Shown here: positions 26,537 to 34,812 of the stretch, one piece after another
Layout: each line of letters opens with the position of its first letter
Position numbering within the stretch: the first letter of the stretch is position 1
NCBI GenBank assembly: GCA_046727575.1
Contig: JBKPCV010000056.1
Coordinates: 1-55,175 of the forward strand
Direction: 5' to 3'
Length of the DNA stretch: 55,175 bases
From: DASPTH01 sp046727575
GTDB taxonomy: Bacteria; Actinomycetota; Acidimicrobiia; IMCC26256; DASPTH01
Program-made: the position numbers and the translations under genes
The notes under the pieces: generated by a model
What the model was told of the DNA's origin: nothing
Database searches by the model: none
The model's input: only the letters and a program-made list of their open reading frames with translations

Positions 26537-27403
26537 ATGAGCGACCTCGTCTGGGATGGTGTTCCAGCAGTGCGACGGCCCGTCCTCGTCACCGCGTTCG
26601 CGGGGTACTTCGATGCGGCATCCGCGTCGACGGGTGCCGTCGACTGGCTCGTTGACCATCACCACGCCACGCGGCTCGCCCACATCGAGGCCGACGAGTT
26701 CTTCGATTTCCAACAGTTGCGGCCGCAGGTCGTGCTCGAGAACGGTGTCACCCGGAGGATCCTGTGGCCCGAGAACGTGGCGCACGCCACCGATCGTTCC
26801 GGGGAGGGGCGTGACCTCGTCCTCGTTTCGGGCATCGAGCCCTTCGTCAGATGGCGGCGCTTCTGCGACATCCTCCTCGAGATCGCGCGTCGCACGAACT
26901 GCGAGCTCCTGGTCACGCTCGGTGCCACGGCCGCGCAAGTTCCCCACACGCGTATGCCGCCGGTGTTCGGATCGTCGACCAATGTCGAGTTGGCGGCGCG
27001 CCTGGGACTCAGCCGTCCGCAGTATCAGGGGATCACCGGCGTGGTCGGCGCGCTGCAGGTCGCCGTCGACCGAATTGGGCTCCCGTCGATCGCCATGCGG
27101 GTCAGCGTCCCGCACTACGCCGTCGGTGCGCACAATCCGAAGGCCACGATGGCGTTGCTTCGTCATCTCGAGCACGTGACGGGCGTGCCGACCGGACACC
27201 ACGAGTTGGCGGACGAGGTCGCCGACTGGGAGCGGCGCCTCGACGAAGCAGTCGCGCAGGACGACGACGCCCGGACCTATGTCCCGCGGCTCGAGGAGTA
27301 CTACGACCGCGAGGCCGAAGACCAGATCCCGTCGGGCGATGATCTCGCGGAGGAGTTCGAGCGCTTCCTCCAGGACCGCCGTCCCGACGACGAGCGGCCG
27401 TAG
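26537..27403 (+). CDS. PAC2 family protein
   Basis: 288 residues. I use the ATG at 26537, which has GGAG 6 nt upstream; a GTG two codons earlier overlaps that site. RPVLVTAFAGYFDAASAS at the N-terminus, LVLVSGIEPFVRWRRF and LLVTLGATAAQVPHTR match PAC2 proteins, the fold of proteasome assembly chaperones, which is common in actinobacteria. The last 60 residues are acidic and helical. Bacterial function is not established, and no proteasome genes are nearby. It is convergent with the SDR gene (7-bp gap). Confidence 0.85.
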   Translation: MSDLVWDGVPAVRRPVLVTAFAGYFDAASASTGAVDWLVDHHHATRLAHIEADEFFDFQQLRPQVVLENGVTRRILWPENVAHATDRSGEGRDLVLVSGIEPFVRWRRFCDILLEIARRTNCELLVTLGATAAQVPHTRMPPVFGSSTNVELAARLGLSRPQYQGITGVVGALQVAVDRIGLPSIAMRVSVPHYAVGAHNPKATMALLRHLEHVTGVPTGHHELADEVADWERRLDEAVAQDDDARTYVPRLEEYYDREAEDQIPSGDDLAEEFERFLQDRRPDDERP

Positions 27404-27410
27404 CGGGCAG

Positions 27411-28223
27411 TCAAGTGCGCCCGAGGCCGAGCTTCAGCTGATCGACGCTCGCGGCGCCGTCGACCGCGATCACCTGGCCGGAGACGAACCGGGCAACCGG
27501 TGAGCACAGGAACAGCGCCAGGTACGCGATGTCGGAGCCGTGGCCGAGGAGCCCGACCGGGTTCGTGGGTCGTGACTCCTCGGTGCTCGGTACCACCTCG
27601 GCGAACCGCCGCATCCCTTCGGTCGCACCGATGGCTCCGGGCGCGATCGCATTGACTCGGATGCCGTACGGCCCCCACTCGACCGCGCACGTGCGCGTGA
27701 GCGAGTCGACGCCCGCCTTCGCCGCGGCGACGTGTGCCTGGAGCGACACCCCTCGCAGCTCGAAGGGTGCGCTGATGTTCACGATGTTGCCGCCGTGTGC
27801 GCGCAACCACGCGTCGAATCCGGCTCTCGACACGTTGTAGGTGCCGAGCAGGTCGATGTCGACAACGGCTTTGAATCCGTTCGGCGAGATGTTGGTCATC
27901 GGTGCAGGGAAGTTGCCGGCCGCGTTGTTGACGACGATGTCGAGTCGGCCGTAGTGCTCGATGATCTGGGTGACGACCTGCTGTACTGCGGACGCGTCGC
28001 GCACATCGCACACGCCGACGTGCATGTCGATTCCCTCGTCTCGCAGCTCTCGCGCGGTGGCTTCGAGTCGCTCGTGATTGCGGCTGGCGATCGCGATGCG
28101 AGCACCGTGCGCGCCGAATGTCCGACAGATCTCCTTGCCGATTCCGGTCGCGCCGCCGGTGACGAACGCGACTGATCCCTCGAGGAGGTCCTCGCGGAAG
28201 GGTGACCCGGGCACGTCGCTCAT
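27411..28223 (-). CDS. SDR, 2,4-dienoyl-CoA reductase-like
   Basis: 270 residues. The cofactor site is TGGATGIGKEI with SRNHERL after beta-2, an NADP-type Arg. NNAAGNFPAP, a segment lacking the standard YxxxK (SLQAHVAAAKAGVDSL instead) and AVEWGPYGIRVNAIAPG are hallmarks of the peroxisomal-type 2,4-dienoyl-CoA reductase group, which removes double bonds during oxidation of unsaturated fatty acids. The ATG overlaps the stop of the epoxide-hydrolase-like gene by 4 bp (ATGA), so the two are co-translated. This assignment is by motif only. Confidence 0.8.
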   Translation of the reverse strand: MSDVPGSPFREDLLEGSVAFVTGGATGIGKEICRTFGAHGARIAIASRNHERLEATARELRDEGIDMHVGVCDVRDASAVQQVVTQIIEHYGRLDIVVNNAAGNFPAPMTNISPNGFKAVVDIDLLGTYNVSRAGFDAWLRAHGGNIVNISAPFELRGVSLQAHVAAAKAGVDSLTRTCAVEWGPYGIRVNAIAPGAIGATEGMRRFAEVVPSTEESRPTNPVGLLGHGSDIAYLALFLCSPVARFVSGQVIAVDGAASVDQLKLGLGRT

Positions 28224-29218
28224 CCGAGATCGACCTCACTCAGGAAGCCGAGGAGCGCCTCGTTGACAACACCGGGCTCCTCCTGCTGGATCCAGTGACC
28301 CGAGTTCTCCACCCAGATCGGATCGCGGAGACCGGGAACATGCGCACGAGTCGCGAGGACCGACTCCGGCGACTGGCCGAAGATCGAGTCGTGCTCGGCC
28401 CCGATGAAGAGCGCCGGTTGGTCGATCGCGCGGCCGGCGAACGGTGCGAGGAGGTCGCTGGTCCGGTCGATGTTCCGGTACCAGTTCAGGCCGCCGAAGA
28501 ACGTGCCGTGATTCGCGAACGACTCGACGAACGCGTCCAGGTCGTCGGCAGAGAGCCAGTCGAGCGCTGCGGGCGGCTCTGCAAGAACGTCCCAGATGTC
28601 GCGAGCGGTCGGGTCGAAAAACCGGTATTCGTTGCGCGGGATGTCTCCGGAGAGCGCGTAGAGGAATTGGCGCAGGCTGCGCCGCAGGTCGGCGTCGAGC
28701 TCGCGCTCGGCAACCCCGGGCTCCTGGAAGTACAGGATGTAGAGGAACGCGTCGCCGAGCGCGGCGCGCATCGCGTCGGTCGGCTTCACCGACGGTGTAG
28801 CGCGCGCTGCGATGCCTCCCCAGTGCACGCTGAGAGCAGCGACGGCGTCGAACCGATCGGGACGGAGCAGTGCACAGTGCCATGCCACCGGGGCGCCCCA
28901 GTCGTGGCCGACGATCGCAGCGCGCTCGATACCGAGCGCGTCGAGAAGTCCGACGACGTCCCCAACGAGGTGCAGCTGCGTGTACGAGTCGACTTCGGCC
29001 GGCATGTCGGTGAGCCCGTAGCCGCGCTGGTCGGGGGCGATCACGTGGTAGCCGGCCTCGCCGAGCGAGACGAGCTGGTGTCGCCACGAGTACCAGCATT
29101 CGGGGAACCCATGGCACAACACGACCGCGCGTCCGTCGGCCGGCCCGGCTTCTGCAACGTGCATCGTGATGCCGTTGGCCGGCACGGTCCGATGGCGGAT
29201 GCCTTCCATCGGCGCCAT
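28220..29218 (-). CDS. Alpha/beta hydrolase, epoxide-hydrolase-like
   Basis: 332 residues. HGFPECWYSWRHQL carries the HGxP oxyanion motif, GHDWGAPVAWH the Asp nucleophile, and SGHWIQQEEP the catalytic His. The cap contains Tyr residues (RNEYRFF, LNWYRN) that could activate an epoxide. This is the soluble epoxide hydrolase pattern; haloalkane dehalogenases and fluoroacetate dehalogenases are alternatives. The start is uncertain among 29230 (GTG), 29218 and 29209 (ATG), as none has a good ribosome site. It forms an operon with the dienoyl-CoA reductase-like gene and follows the cyclase gene by 42 bp. Confidence 0.82.
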   Translation of the reverse strand: MAPMEGIRHRTVPANGITMHVAEAGPADGRAVVLCHGFPECWYSWRHQLVSLGEAGYHVIAPDQRGYGLTDMPAEVDSYTQLHLVGDVVGLLDALGIERAAIVGHDWGAPVAWHCALLRPDRFDAVAALSVHWGGIAARATPSVKPTDAMRAALGDAFLYILYFQEPGVAERELDADLRRSLRQFLYALSGDIPRNEYRFFDPTARDIWDVLAEPPAALDWLSADDLDAFVESFANHGTFFGGLNWYRNIDRTSDLLAPFAGRAIDQPALFIGAEHDSIFGQSPESVLATRAHVPGLRDPIWVENSGHWIQQEEPGVVNEALLGFLSEVDLG

Positions 29219-29260
29219 CTTGGCAACCACCGGGGCAGCCGGCCATTCGAGATCAGGCGG

Positions 29261-30625
29261 TCACTCTTCGAGCTCGTACACGCGCCAGGTGCGCGGCACG
29301 CCCTTCAGGGAATGTTCGCCGCGGTCGGTGAACCGGAAGTGTGACCCTACGACGGCGTCGGCCACGGTCGACGACACGAGGATCTGATCCGCGGTCGCGA
29401 GCGCTTCGATCCGAGCACCGATGTGCACCGTGACGCCGGCGACGTCGTCGCCCTGACACTCGACCTCGCCGAGATGGAGTCCTGACCGCACCTCGAGACC
29501 AAGGTCTCGTACGCGATCTCGAACGGCGCGAGCGGTCGCGAGTGCCGAACTCGGGCGGGTGAACACCACGAAGAAGTCGTCGCCGCGCGTGTCGACCTCG
29601 CGTCCTCCGAACCGATCGATCTCACGCCGGACGAGGCGGCGGAACTCGTCGAGGACCACCCGCCACGACTGATCGCCCATCCGCGCCAGGTGCTCCGTGG
29701 ACCGCGCGATGTCGACGAACAGCACCGTCGCGAGCGCGCGATCGACGTGCACCGACTCACGCGACCCCGTGAGGAACTCCGACAGGACCGCCAACGGCTC
29801 GTCGACGGTCTCCCCCACGAGGAGATGATCCGCACCCGGGAATTCGTGGTAGTCGGCGCCGGATATCCGCTCGCCGAGATAGCGGCCGTGCTCGACGTGC
29901 ACCATCGGGTCGTCGCGTTGGTGCATGATCAGCGTCGGCACTGCAACTCGGGCGAGCAGCTCGCGCACGTCCTGGTCGATCCACCGCTTCGTCAGCTCCC
30001 GGATCTCGCTGGGACTCGTCGCCATGCGTTCGAACTGGCCGAACAGCTCGCGCTGCCGATCGTCGGCGGCGAGCGCGGGCGTGAAGAACTCGATGGTGCG
30101 ACCGGTCCCCCACGCCGAGCTGACGACGTCGAGCATCCTGTCCGTCGCGTCGTCGGGCATGCCCGCGGGATAGTCCGGCGCCCGCCTCCACCGCGCGTAC
30201 GACCCCATCAGCAACAGGTCGGCGATCCGGTCGGGGTGGTCGACAGAAGCCCGGATGCACGCAGGCCCGCTGTGGAACTCGCCGTACAGCGCGGCGCGGG
30301 GCACCTCGGCCGCGTCCATCACGGCCACGAGGTCGCTTGCGCACTGTCCGACCCAGTCGTCCGTTGCGCCGAGGTTGCGGTCCGACACGCCGCACCCGCG
30401 CTGATCGAACACGACGACGCGCGCGAGCTGTCCGAGGCGCCGCAGGAACTGCGTCTGCACCGGGAAGTCCCACTGGTGCTCGACGTGCGAAGCCTGTCCC
30501 TGCGCCACCACGAGCGGTACCGCGCCGTCGCCGAACGTCTGGTACGCCAAGTGCGCGCCGTCGAGGGTCCGGGCGTAGCGCGTTGCGGGGGTTCCGGCGA
30601 GTCCTGTCGCAGGTACGTCTTGCAC
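29261..30625 (-). CDS. Pseudo-alpha/beta-hydrolase fused to class III adenylate/guanylate cyclase
   Basis: 454 residues. Residues about 15-285 have an alpha/beta hydrolase fold, but the nucleophile elbow reads YGEFHSG (114-120): the catalytic Ser position is Phe117 and the following Gly is Ser119. The later His (GADH, 267) remains. Residues about 295-454 are a class III cyclase with metal Asp305 (FVDIARS) and the Asp pair 349-350 (TRGDDFF). There is no membrane segment. The hydrolase-like half probably binds a ligand and controls the cyclase. GTG start with no clear ribosome site. A cytochrome b gene and a lipoprotein-like gene lie upstream on the same strand. Confidence 0.85.
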   Translation of the reverse strand: MQDVPATGLAGTPATRYARTLDGAHLAYQTFGDGAVPLVVAQGQASHVEHQWDFPVQTQFLRRLGQLARVVVFDQRGCGVSDRNLGATDDWVGQCASDLVAVMDAAEVPRAALYGEFHSGPACIRASVDHPDRIADLLLMGSYARWRRAPDYPAGMPDDATDRMLDVVSSAWGTGRTIEFFTPALAADDRQRELFGQFERMATSPSEIRELTKRWIDQDVRELLARVAVPTLIMHQRDDPMVHVEHGRYLGERISGADYHEFPGADHLLVGETVDEPLAVLSEFLTGSRESVHVDRALATVLFVDIARSTEHLARMGDQSWRVVLDEFRRLVRREIDRFGGREVDTRGDDFFVVFTRPSSALATARAVRDRVRDLGLEVRSGLHLGEVECQGDDVAGVTVHIGARIEALATADQILVSSTVADAVVGSHFRFTDRGEHSLKGVPRTWRVYELEE

Positions 30626-30656
30626 GTTGACGTTCTACCCGCGTTCCACGTCGCGG

Positions 30657-31340
30657 CTATCGGCGCACCGGCTTCCACTCGCCAACGCGGCCCTCGTCTG
30701 CCTGCTGGGACGACGCCGGCCACAGCCTCCGGGCCGTCACCTCGGGCGTACGACCTCCGATGCGCGTGGACCGCCACGCGCCTCGGTACCCGGGCAAGAG
30801 CCCGATCGCGAGCAGCACGTGCAACCCGACCAGGGGTAGCAGCGCGTACGTCGCGTAGCGGTGCAGGCGGACCAGCCACACGAACGTCGGACCTCCATGC
30901 AAGGTTGTCAAGGCGACGCCGCTTCCGATCAAGGCGCCGAGCGTCACGACGAACGCGATGTTCGCAACGCGTTGGCCGGGATCGAAATGACGTCGATGTG
31001 GAGCGAAGCGACCGGTGAGCGCGGCGCGCGGCCACTGCGCGAACCACCGGGCGTCGCCGCGATCGAACCGCAACGTCTCCCGCACGAACGTCACCGCGCC
31101 GCGCGCGCCGACGGTGAGCCCGATCGCCACGAGAGCCACGAGGGCCCACCCGAGTTGCCGGTGGAGCTCCGTGTCGGGACGACCGGAGATGCGCGCGAGC
31201 ACGCTCGGTCGACCCTCGTTCCCGCTGAGCAGCCACCAACCCGTTGCGAGCAGAACCAGCGTGGTGAGGTACCACGCCCTGTGATACACGCGGGCAGCCC
31301 GTCGATAGCGGACGACCCACGTCGGCTGGTCAATAGCCAC
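30657..31340 (-). CDS. Membrane cytochrome b (b561/FdhI-like)
   Basis: 227 residues with four hydrophobic helices. His residues suited to two b hemes lie in YHRAWYLTTL (helix 1), LHRQLGWALV (helix 2) and LHRYATYALLPLVGLHVLLA (helix 4). This is the cytochrome b/b6 N-terminal fold of formate dehydrogenase gamma, Ni-Fe hydrogenase and b561 proteins, which pass electrons to or from quinone. No catalytic partner subunit is adjacent. The GTG start lies 11 bp inside the upstream DUF4399-like gene, so the two are coupled. The C-terminal about 30 residues are hydrophilic. Confidence 0.75.
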   Translation of the reverse strand: MAIDQPTWVVRYRRAARVYHRAWYLTTLVLLATGWWLLSGNEGRPSVLARISGRPDTELHRQLGWALVALVAIGLTVGARGAVTFVRETLRFDRGDARWFAQWPRAALTGRFAPHRRHFDPGQRVANIAFVVTLGALIGSGVALTTLHGGPTFVWLVRLHRYATYALLPLVGLHVLLAIGLLPGYRGAWRSTRIGGRTPEVTARRLWPASSQQADEGRVGEWKPVRR

Positions 31341-31809
31341 TGCCGGTCGGTTGGTTCGTCGACGGGGGCGGACCCGCTGTCGCCTTGGTGCCTTTGCGCA
31401 CAGTCAGCTGGAGCTGCTCGTGTGTGCTCGTCGTGCTGTGGTCGGCGTTCGCGATGACGGCGTCGAGCATGTGCACGCCGGGCGATAGGCCCGTCTTCTT
31501 GAACGTCTTCTTGTAGACGATGTCGTATTTGCCTTCCTCTCGCTCCCCGTCCCAATACAAGTGGATGTGGTGACGGCCGGTGTCTGGGGGGCCGATCGGC
31601 ACATTGCTCGCGACGCGGACCGTGAACGATCGCGGTACGACCGCACCGTTCGCAGGCCTCGTGACATGGATCGTCATGTCGTCCGCACTTGCGGCCGTGC
31701 CGGCACAGGAGGTCGCGACAAAGAGCGCGAGTACGAACAAGAGCGCGAAGAGTGCCGCGACTCGGATCTTCGGCAGGAAAGGGGCGGATGGCGGGGTTCG
31801 CTTGGTCAT
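31330..31809 (-). CDS. Exported DUF4399-like protein
   Basis: 159 residues. MTKRTPP plus a strong hydrophobic segment ending in VATSCAGT suggests a lipoprotein or Sec signal. The mature domain reads IHVTRPANGAVVPRSFTV, TGRHHIHLYWDG and PGVHMLDAVIANADH, a beta-sandwich with His-rich loops like the DUF4399 family, which may bind metal. Translational overlap with the cytochrome b gene suggests a joint role at the membrane, perhaps in metal or redox chemistry; this is inference. It is divergent from the ECF sigma gene. Confidence 0.7.
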   Translation of the reverse strand: MTKRTPPSAPFLPKIRVAALFALLFVLALFVATSCAGTAASADDMTIHVTRPANGAVVPRSFTVRVASNVPIGPPDTGRHHIHLYWDGEREEGKYDIVYKKTFKKTGLSPGVHMLDAVIANADHSTTSTHEQLQLTVRKGTKATAGPPPSTNQPTGSGY

Positions 31810-31829
31810 GCAGCTCACTACCGGGACGC

Positions 31830-31853
31830 GAACTCGTTCGGATTCGGTACGTC
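31830..31853 (+). promoter_or_regulatory. Candidate ECF-type promoter (GAAC-N16-CGTC)
   Basis: GAAC (31830-31833) and CGTC (31850-31853) are 16 nt apart, the classic spacing of -35 and -10 elements read by ECF sigma factors. It points at the ECF sigma gene starting at 31893, suggesting autoregulation. Confidence 0.4.
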
Positions 31854-31892
31854 GAAGAAAACCGCGCATCGATTCACACCGGTAATAGAGGT

Positions 31893-32456
31893 GTGCAGGA
31901 ACTCCCCGACGAGGCGCTCCTCGAGGGATTCGCGGCCGGCGATCGGCGGTCCGGCGCGCGCTTCGTGCAGAAGTTCGGCCCGCGCGTCTACAGCGTGGCC
32001 CTGCTGATCACGCGAGATCGACGCGACGCCGAAGAGGTTGCACAGGACGCGTTCGTACGCGCGTGGCGCTATGCCGCGAGCTTCGACGCCCGGCGCGGCA
32101 CGGTCGTCGCTTGGCTGCTCGGCATCACGCGCAACCTCGCCATGGACCGCACGCGCGTCACGTCACGCCGACCGGAGCAGCTGCTGACTCAGCCGCCTGT
32201 CGACATCCCTGCCGATGGCATCGGCCCCGAGGAAGCTGCAGACCGCGACGACGCCCTGACGTGGATCGCGGAGCAGCTCCGCGCGCTTCCGCCCGGGCAA
32301 CGCGAGGCGCTGCTCGCGGCGAGCCTCCACGGACTCACGACGAGGGAGATCGCCGAATCGTCAGGCGTCCCGATCGGCACCGTCAAGACGCGCATCCGCG
32401 CCGCCCTGCGCCGCATCCGCGAACGAGTCCCGGAGCGAGTCGAGTGCGAAACCTGA
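31893..32456 (+). CDS. ECF-type RNA polymerase sigma factor
   Basis: 187 residues. Region 2 (about residues 20-85) has FVQKFGPRVYSVALLITRDR, DAEEVAQDAFVRAWRYA and GTVVAWLLGITRNLAMDR. Region 4 (about 125-180) has LPPGQREALLAASLHGLTTR and the helix-turn-helix GVPIGTVKTRIRAALRRIRE. There is no extra domain. The GTG start has a purine-rich AGAGG almost touching it, so initiation may be weak or the start slightly different. The anti-sigma gene overlaps its 3' end by 13 bp, the usual layout for a sigma/anti-sigma pair. The signal sensed is unknown. Confidence 0.92.
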   Translation: MQELPDEALLEGFAAGDRRSGARFVQKFGPRVYSVALLITRDRRDAEEVAQDAFVRAWRYAASFDARRGTVVAWLLGITRNLAMDRTRVTSRRPEQLLTQPPVDIPADGIGPEEAADRDDALTWIAEQLRALPPGQREALLAASLHGLTTREIAESSGVPIGTVKTRIRAALRRIRERVPERVECET

Positions 32457-33106
32457 CGTGCGCCCAGCTGGAGGAGATTGCGGCGGAACTCGCGTTCGAC
32501 GTGCTGGGCGGAGACGAACGCGGATCGGCTCTCGCGCACGTCGAGCGGTGCGCGTCGTGTCGCCAGGAGGTCGTGCGCTCCGCCGAGCTGTTGGACACGT
32601 TGCTGCTCCTCGCGCCGCCGATCGAGCCGCCCGACGGCTTCGAGGCTCGCGTCCTCGCGCAGGTGAATCGACTACGTCCGCGATACGGACGGAACAGCCC
32701 TCTTCGTTGGATAGCGGCCGGAGCAGCCGCGGTGGTCGTCGCGCTCGCGGCATTCCTCGTGTCGCCACCAGGTGGGCGTGATCGCCCCACGAGCGCCTTC
32801 GCCAGCACGATCATGCGCACCGGAGACGGCGAGAAAGTAGGTACCGGCTACCTGCACCGCACGAGCCCGCGGTGGATCTTCGTCAGCATCCCGGGTTGGC
32901 AACAACAGCTCGCAGCCCAGTACGACCCCAATCGCACCTACAGCCTGCGCGTCGAACGCCGCGACAAGACGTCGTACACCCAGCACTTCAGCATCGGCCG
33001 CGACGGAAGCTGGGCATCGGGGTTACGCGGTCCCACGGGACACATCGCGTCGATCACCATCGTCGACGATCAAGGGCACACCTGGTGCAGCGGCCGCTTC
33101 CGCTGA
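32444..33106 (+). CDS. Zinc-finger anti-sigma factor
   Basis: 220 residues from a GTG inside the sigma gene. The N-terminal domain has HVERCASCRQEV, the H-x3-C-x2-C zinc anti-sigma motif that holds the ECF factor. One membrane helix follows (about residues 87-107, WIAAGAAAVVVALAAFLVS). The outer domain of about 110 residues (GYLHRTSPRWIFVSIPGW, GRDGSWASGLRG) is beta-rich and resembles RskA-type sensor domains. It should keep the sigma factor inactive until an envelope signal causes release, probably by regulated proteolysis. Confidence 0.88.
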   Translation: MRNLTCAQLEEIAAELAFDVLGGDERGSALAHVERCASCRQEVVRSAELLDTLLLLAPPIEPPDGFEARVLAQVNRLRPRYGRNSPLRWIAAGAAAVVVALAAFLVSPPGGRDRPTSAFASTIMRTGDGEKVGTGYLHRTSPRWIFVSIPGWQQQLAAQYDPNRTYSLRVERRDKTSYTQHFSIGRDGSWASGLRGPTGHIASITIVDDQGHTWCSGRFR

Positions 33107-33138
33107 CGACGAAGCGCGTGCAGCGCGTCGGCGTCGTC
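33105..33138. terminator. Hairpin between convergent genes
   Basis: A perfect 7-bp outer stem GACGACG/CGTCGTC (33105-33111 and 33132-33138) encloses a short CGCG/CGCG stem. It begins at the anti-sigma stop codon and lies before the convergent efflux gene's stop at 33156. There is no T-run. It could end transcription from both sides. Confidence 0.35.
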
Positions 33139-33155
33139 CCGTCGGGCGGCTGCAA

Positions 33156-34727
33156 TCAGGTCGAGGCCTCGACCCCGATCGCCAAACTCTCTGCCCGCTC
33201 GCTCCTGAGCGATGCGGCGGCGTCCGACTCGAGCTCGTGAGGCGGAAGGAACCGGGCCGCGACGAACGCGGCGAACATGACGACCACGGCGGCAACTCCG
33301 AACGTGATGTGCATGGAAGACACGAACGCGTGCTGGGCAGCCGCAGTGAGGTGCGCGCCGGCGCCACCGCCGAGCTGCTTCGCCGCTTGGAGCGACCTGC
33401 CGATCGAGTCGCGCGCCTCATGGAGCGCCGCAGACGGGACGCCAGCGGTCTTCCCGATCACGCGGTGATATTGGAAGGCGAAGATGCTGCCGAGCACGGC
33501 GACGCCGAGCGCGCCACCGGTTTGGCGAGTGGTGTCGTTGATCGCTGAGCCGACGCCCGCACGCGCTGGTGGCAGCGAGCCCATGATCGATTCTGTGACG
33601 GGTGCCATCGTGATCCCCATGCCGAGGCCGTAGACCAGCCTGATGAGAAAGCCGATCGTGAAGGACGACATCAGCGCATCCGACGTGTACCCGGCCGTCG
33701 CGATCGCCACTGCGCACAACCCGAACACGACGACGCGTGTCGTACCGAACCGACGCACGAGCACCGGCGCGTTCGGTGAAGCGACCATCAGCCCGACTGC
33801 CACGGGCAAGAGCATGAACCCCGCTTTCAGTGGGCTGTAGCCGAGCCGGAACTGGAAGTACTGCGTGAGGAGGAACGTCGCCCCGAACATCGCGAACTGC
33901 GTGAGCGTGATCGTGGCGGATGCGGCGGAGAAACGCGGGTTCCTGAAGATGCGCACGTCGAGCATCGGCCGTGGAGTGTGACGCTCCCACCAGATGAACA
34001 AGCCGAGGAAGATCGCGCCGACTGCGAACGCGCCCGCGACTCCGGGCGCGGTCCAACCATGGTCTGGCGCTTCGATGATGGCGAAGAGGATGCCGAGCAG
34101 TGCGAGAATCGACAGCACCGCGCCCAGCGGGTCGAGCGGGCTTTCGTCGCGCGCGCTCGAGTTCGGCACGAACCAGTGCCCGAGCAGAACCGCGATCGTG
34201 CAGACGGGGAGGTTGATCAAGAACACCGCGGGCCATCCGAAGTGCTCGACGAGCACACCACCGAGCACCGGGCCGAGCGCGATCCCCACGCCGGCGACAC
34301 CCGCCCACACGCCGATGGCTCGCGCGCGCTCGCGCGGGACGCTGAACGTGTTCGTGATGATCGACAGCGTGGTCGGATAGATGAACGCGGCGCCGAGCCC
34401 CATGAGGCCGCGGGTAATGATCAGCATCCCGGGCGACGACGCCATCGACGCCAGTGCCGAGAACGTGCCGAACCAGATCAGACCGAAGCGGAGCGCGTAC
34501 TTGCGCCCGTAGCGGTCGCCGAGCGAGCCCGCGGTGAGCAGCAGGCAGGCGAACACGATCGTGTACGCGTCGACGATCCACTGCAGATCCGACCCTGTCG
34601 CACCGATGTCCCGCACGATCGTGGGGAGCGCGACGTTGAGCACGGTGTTGTCGATGCCGATGACGACGACGCACAGCGACAGCACGCACAGCGTCCACCA
34701 GCGACGCGACGAGGGCGGATCGTCCAT
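33156..34727 (-). CDS. MFS multidrug efflux pump, DHA2 (EmrB/QacA) family
   Basis: 523 residues with about 14 membrane helices. WWTLCVLSLCVVVIGIDNTV is helix 1 with the family Asp, GSLGDRYGRKYAL the MFS loop motif, and GVWAGVAGVGIALGPVLGG the antiporter motif C. Such pumps export drugs or lipids using the proton gradient. I use the ATG at 34727 with GGAG 7 nt upstream. It is divergent from a TetR regulator across 85 bp that contains likely operators, the standard arrangement for a drug-inducible pump. Confidence 0.92.
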   Translation of the reverse strand: MDDPPSSRRWWTLCVLSLCVVVIGIDNTVLNVALPTIVRDIGATGSDLQWIVDAYTIVFACLLLTAGSLGDRYGRKYALRFGLIWFGTFSALASMASSPGMLIITRGLMGLGAAFIYPTTLSIITNTFSVPRERARAIGVWAGVAGVGIALGPVLGGVLVEHFGWPAVFLINLPVCTIAVLLGHWFVPNSSARDESPLDPLGAVLSILALLGILFAIIEAPDHGWTAPGVAGAFAVGAIFLGLFIWWERHTPRPMLDVRIFRNPRFSAASATITLTQFAMFGATFLLTQYFQFRLGYSPLKAGFMLLPVAVGLMVASPNAPVLVRRFGTTRVVVFGLCAVAIATAGYTSDALMSSFTIGFLIRLVYGLGMGITMAPVTESIMGSLPPARAGVGSAINDTTRQTGGALGVAVLGSIFAFQYHRVIGKTAGVPSAALHEARDSIGRSLQAAKQLGGGAGAHLTAAAQHAFVSSMHITFGVAAVVVMFAAFVAARFLPPHELESDAAASLRSERAESLAIGVEAST

Positions 34728-34748
34728 CACCTGCTCCGGGCCCGAGTA

Positions 34749-34778
34749 TCAACCGTTTAGTTGAAAGTCGAGTATACT
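34749..34778. promoter_or_regulatory. Candidate TetR operators in divergent promoter
   Basis: TCAACCGTTTAGTTGA (34749-34764) is an inverted repeat with 5-bp arms and a 6-bp centre. AGTATACT (34771-34778) is a perfect 8-bp palindrome containing TATACT, a good -10 sequence toward the TetR gene. Both sit where a TetR dimer would block the two divergent promoters. Confidence 0.4.
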
Positions 34779-34812
34779 GCGGTGGTCGCGTGGACACCCA
34801 TTGGAGTGACGT

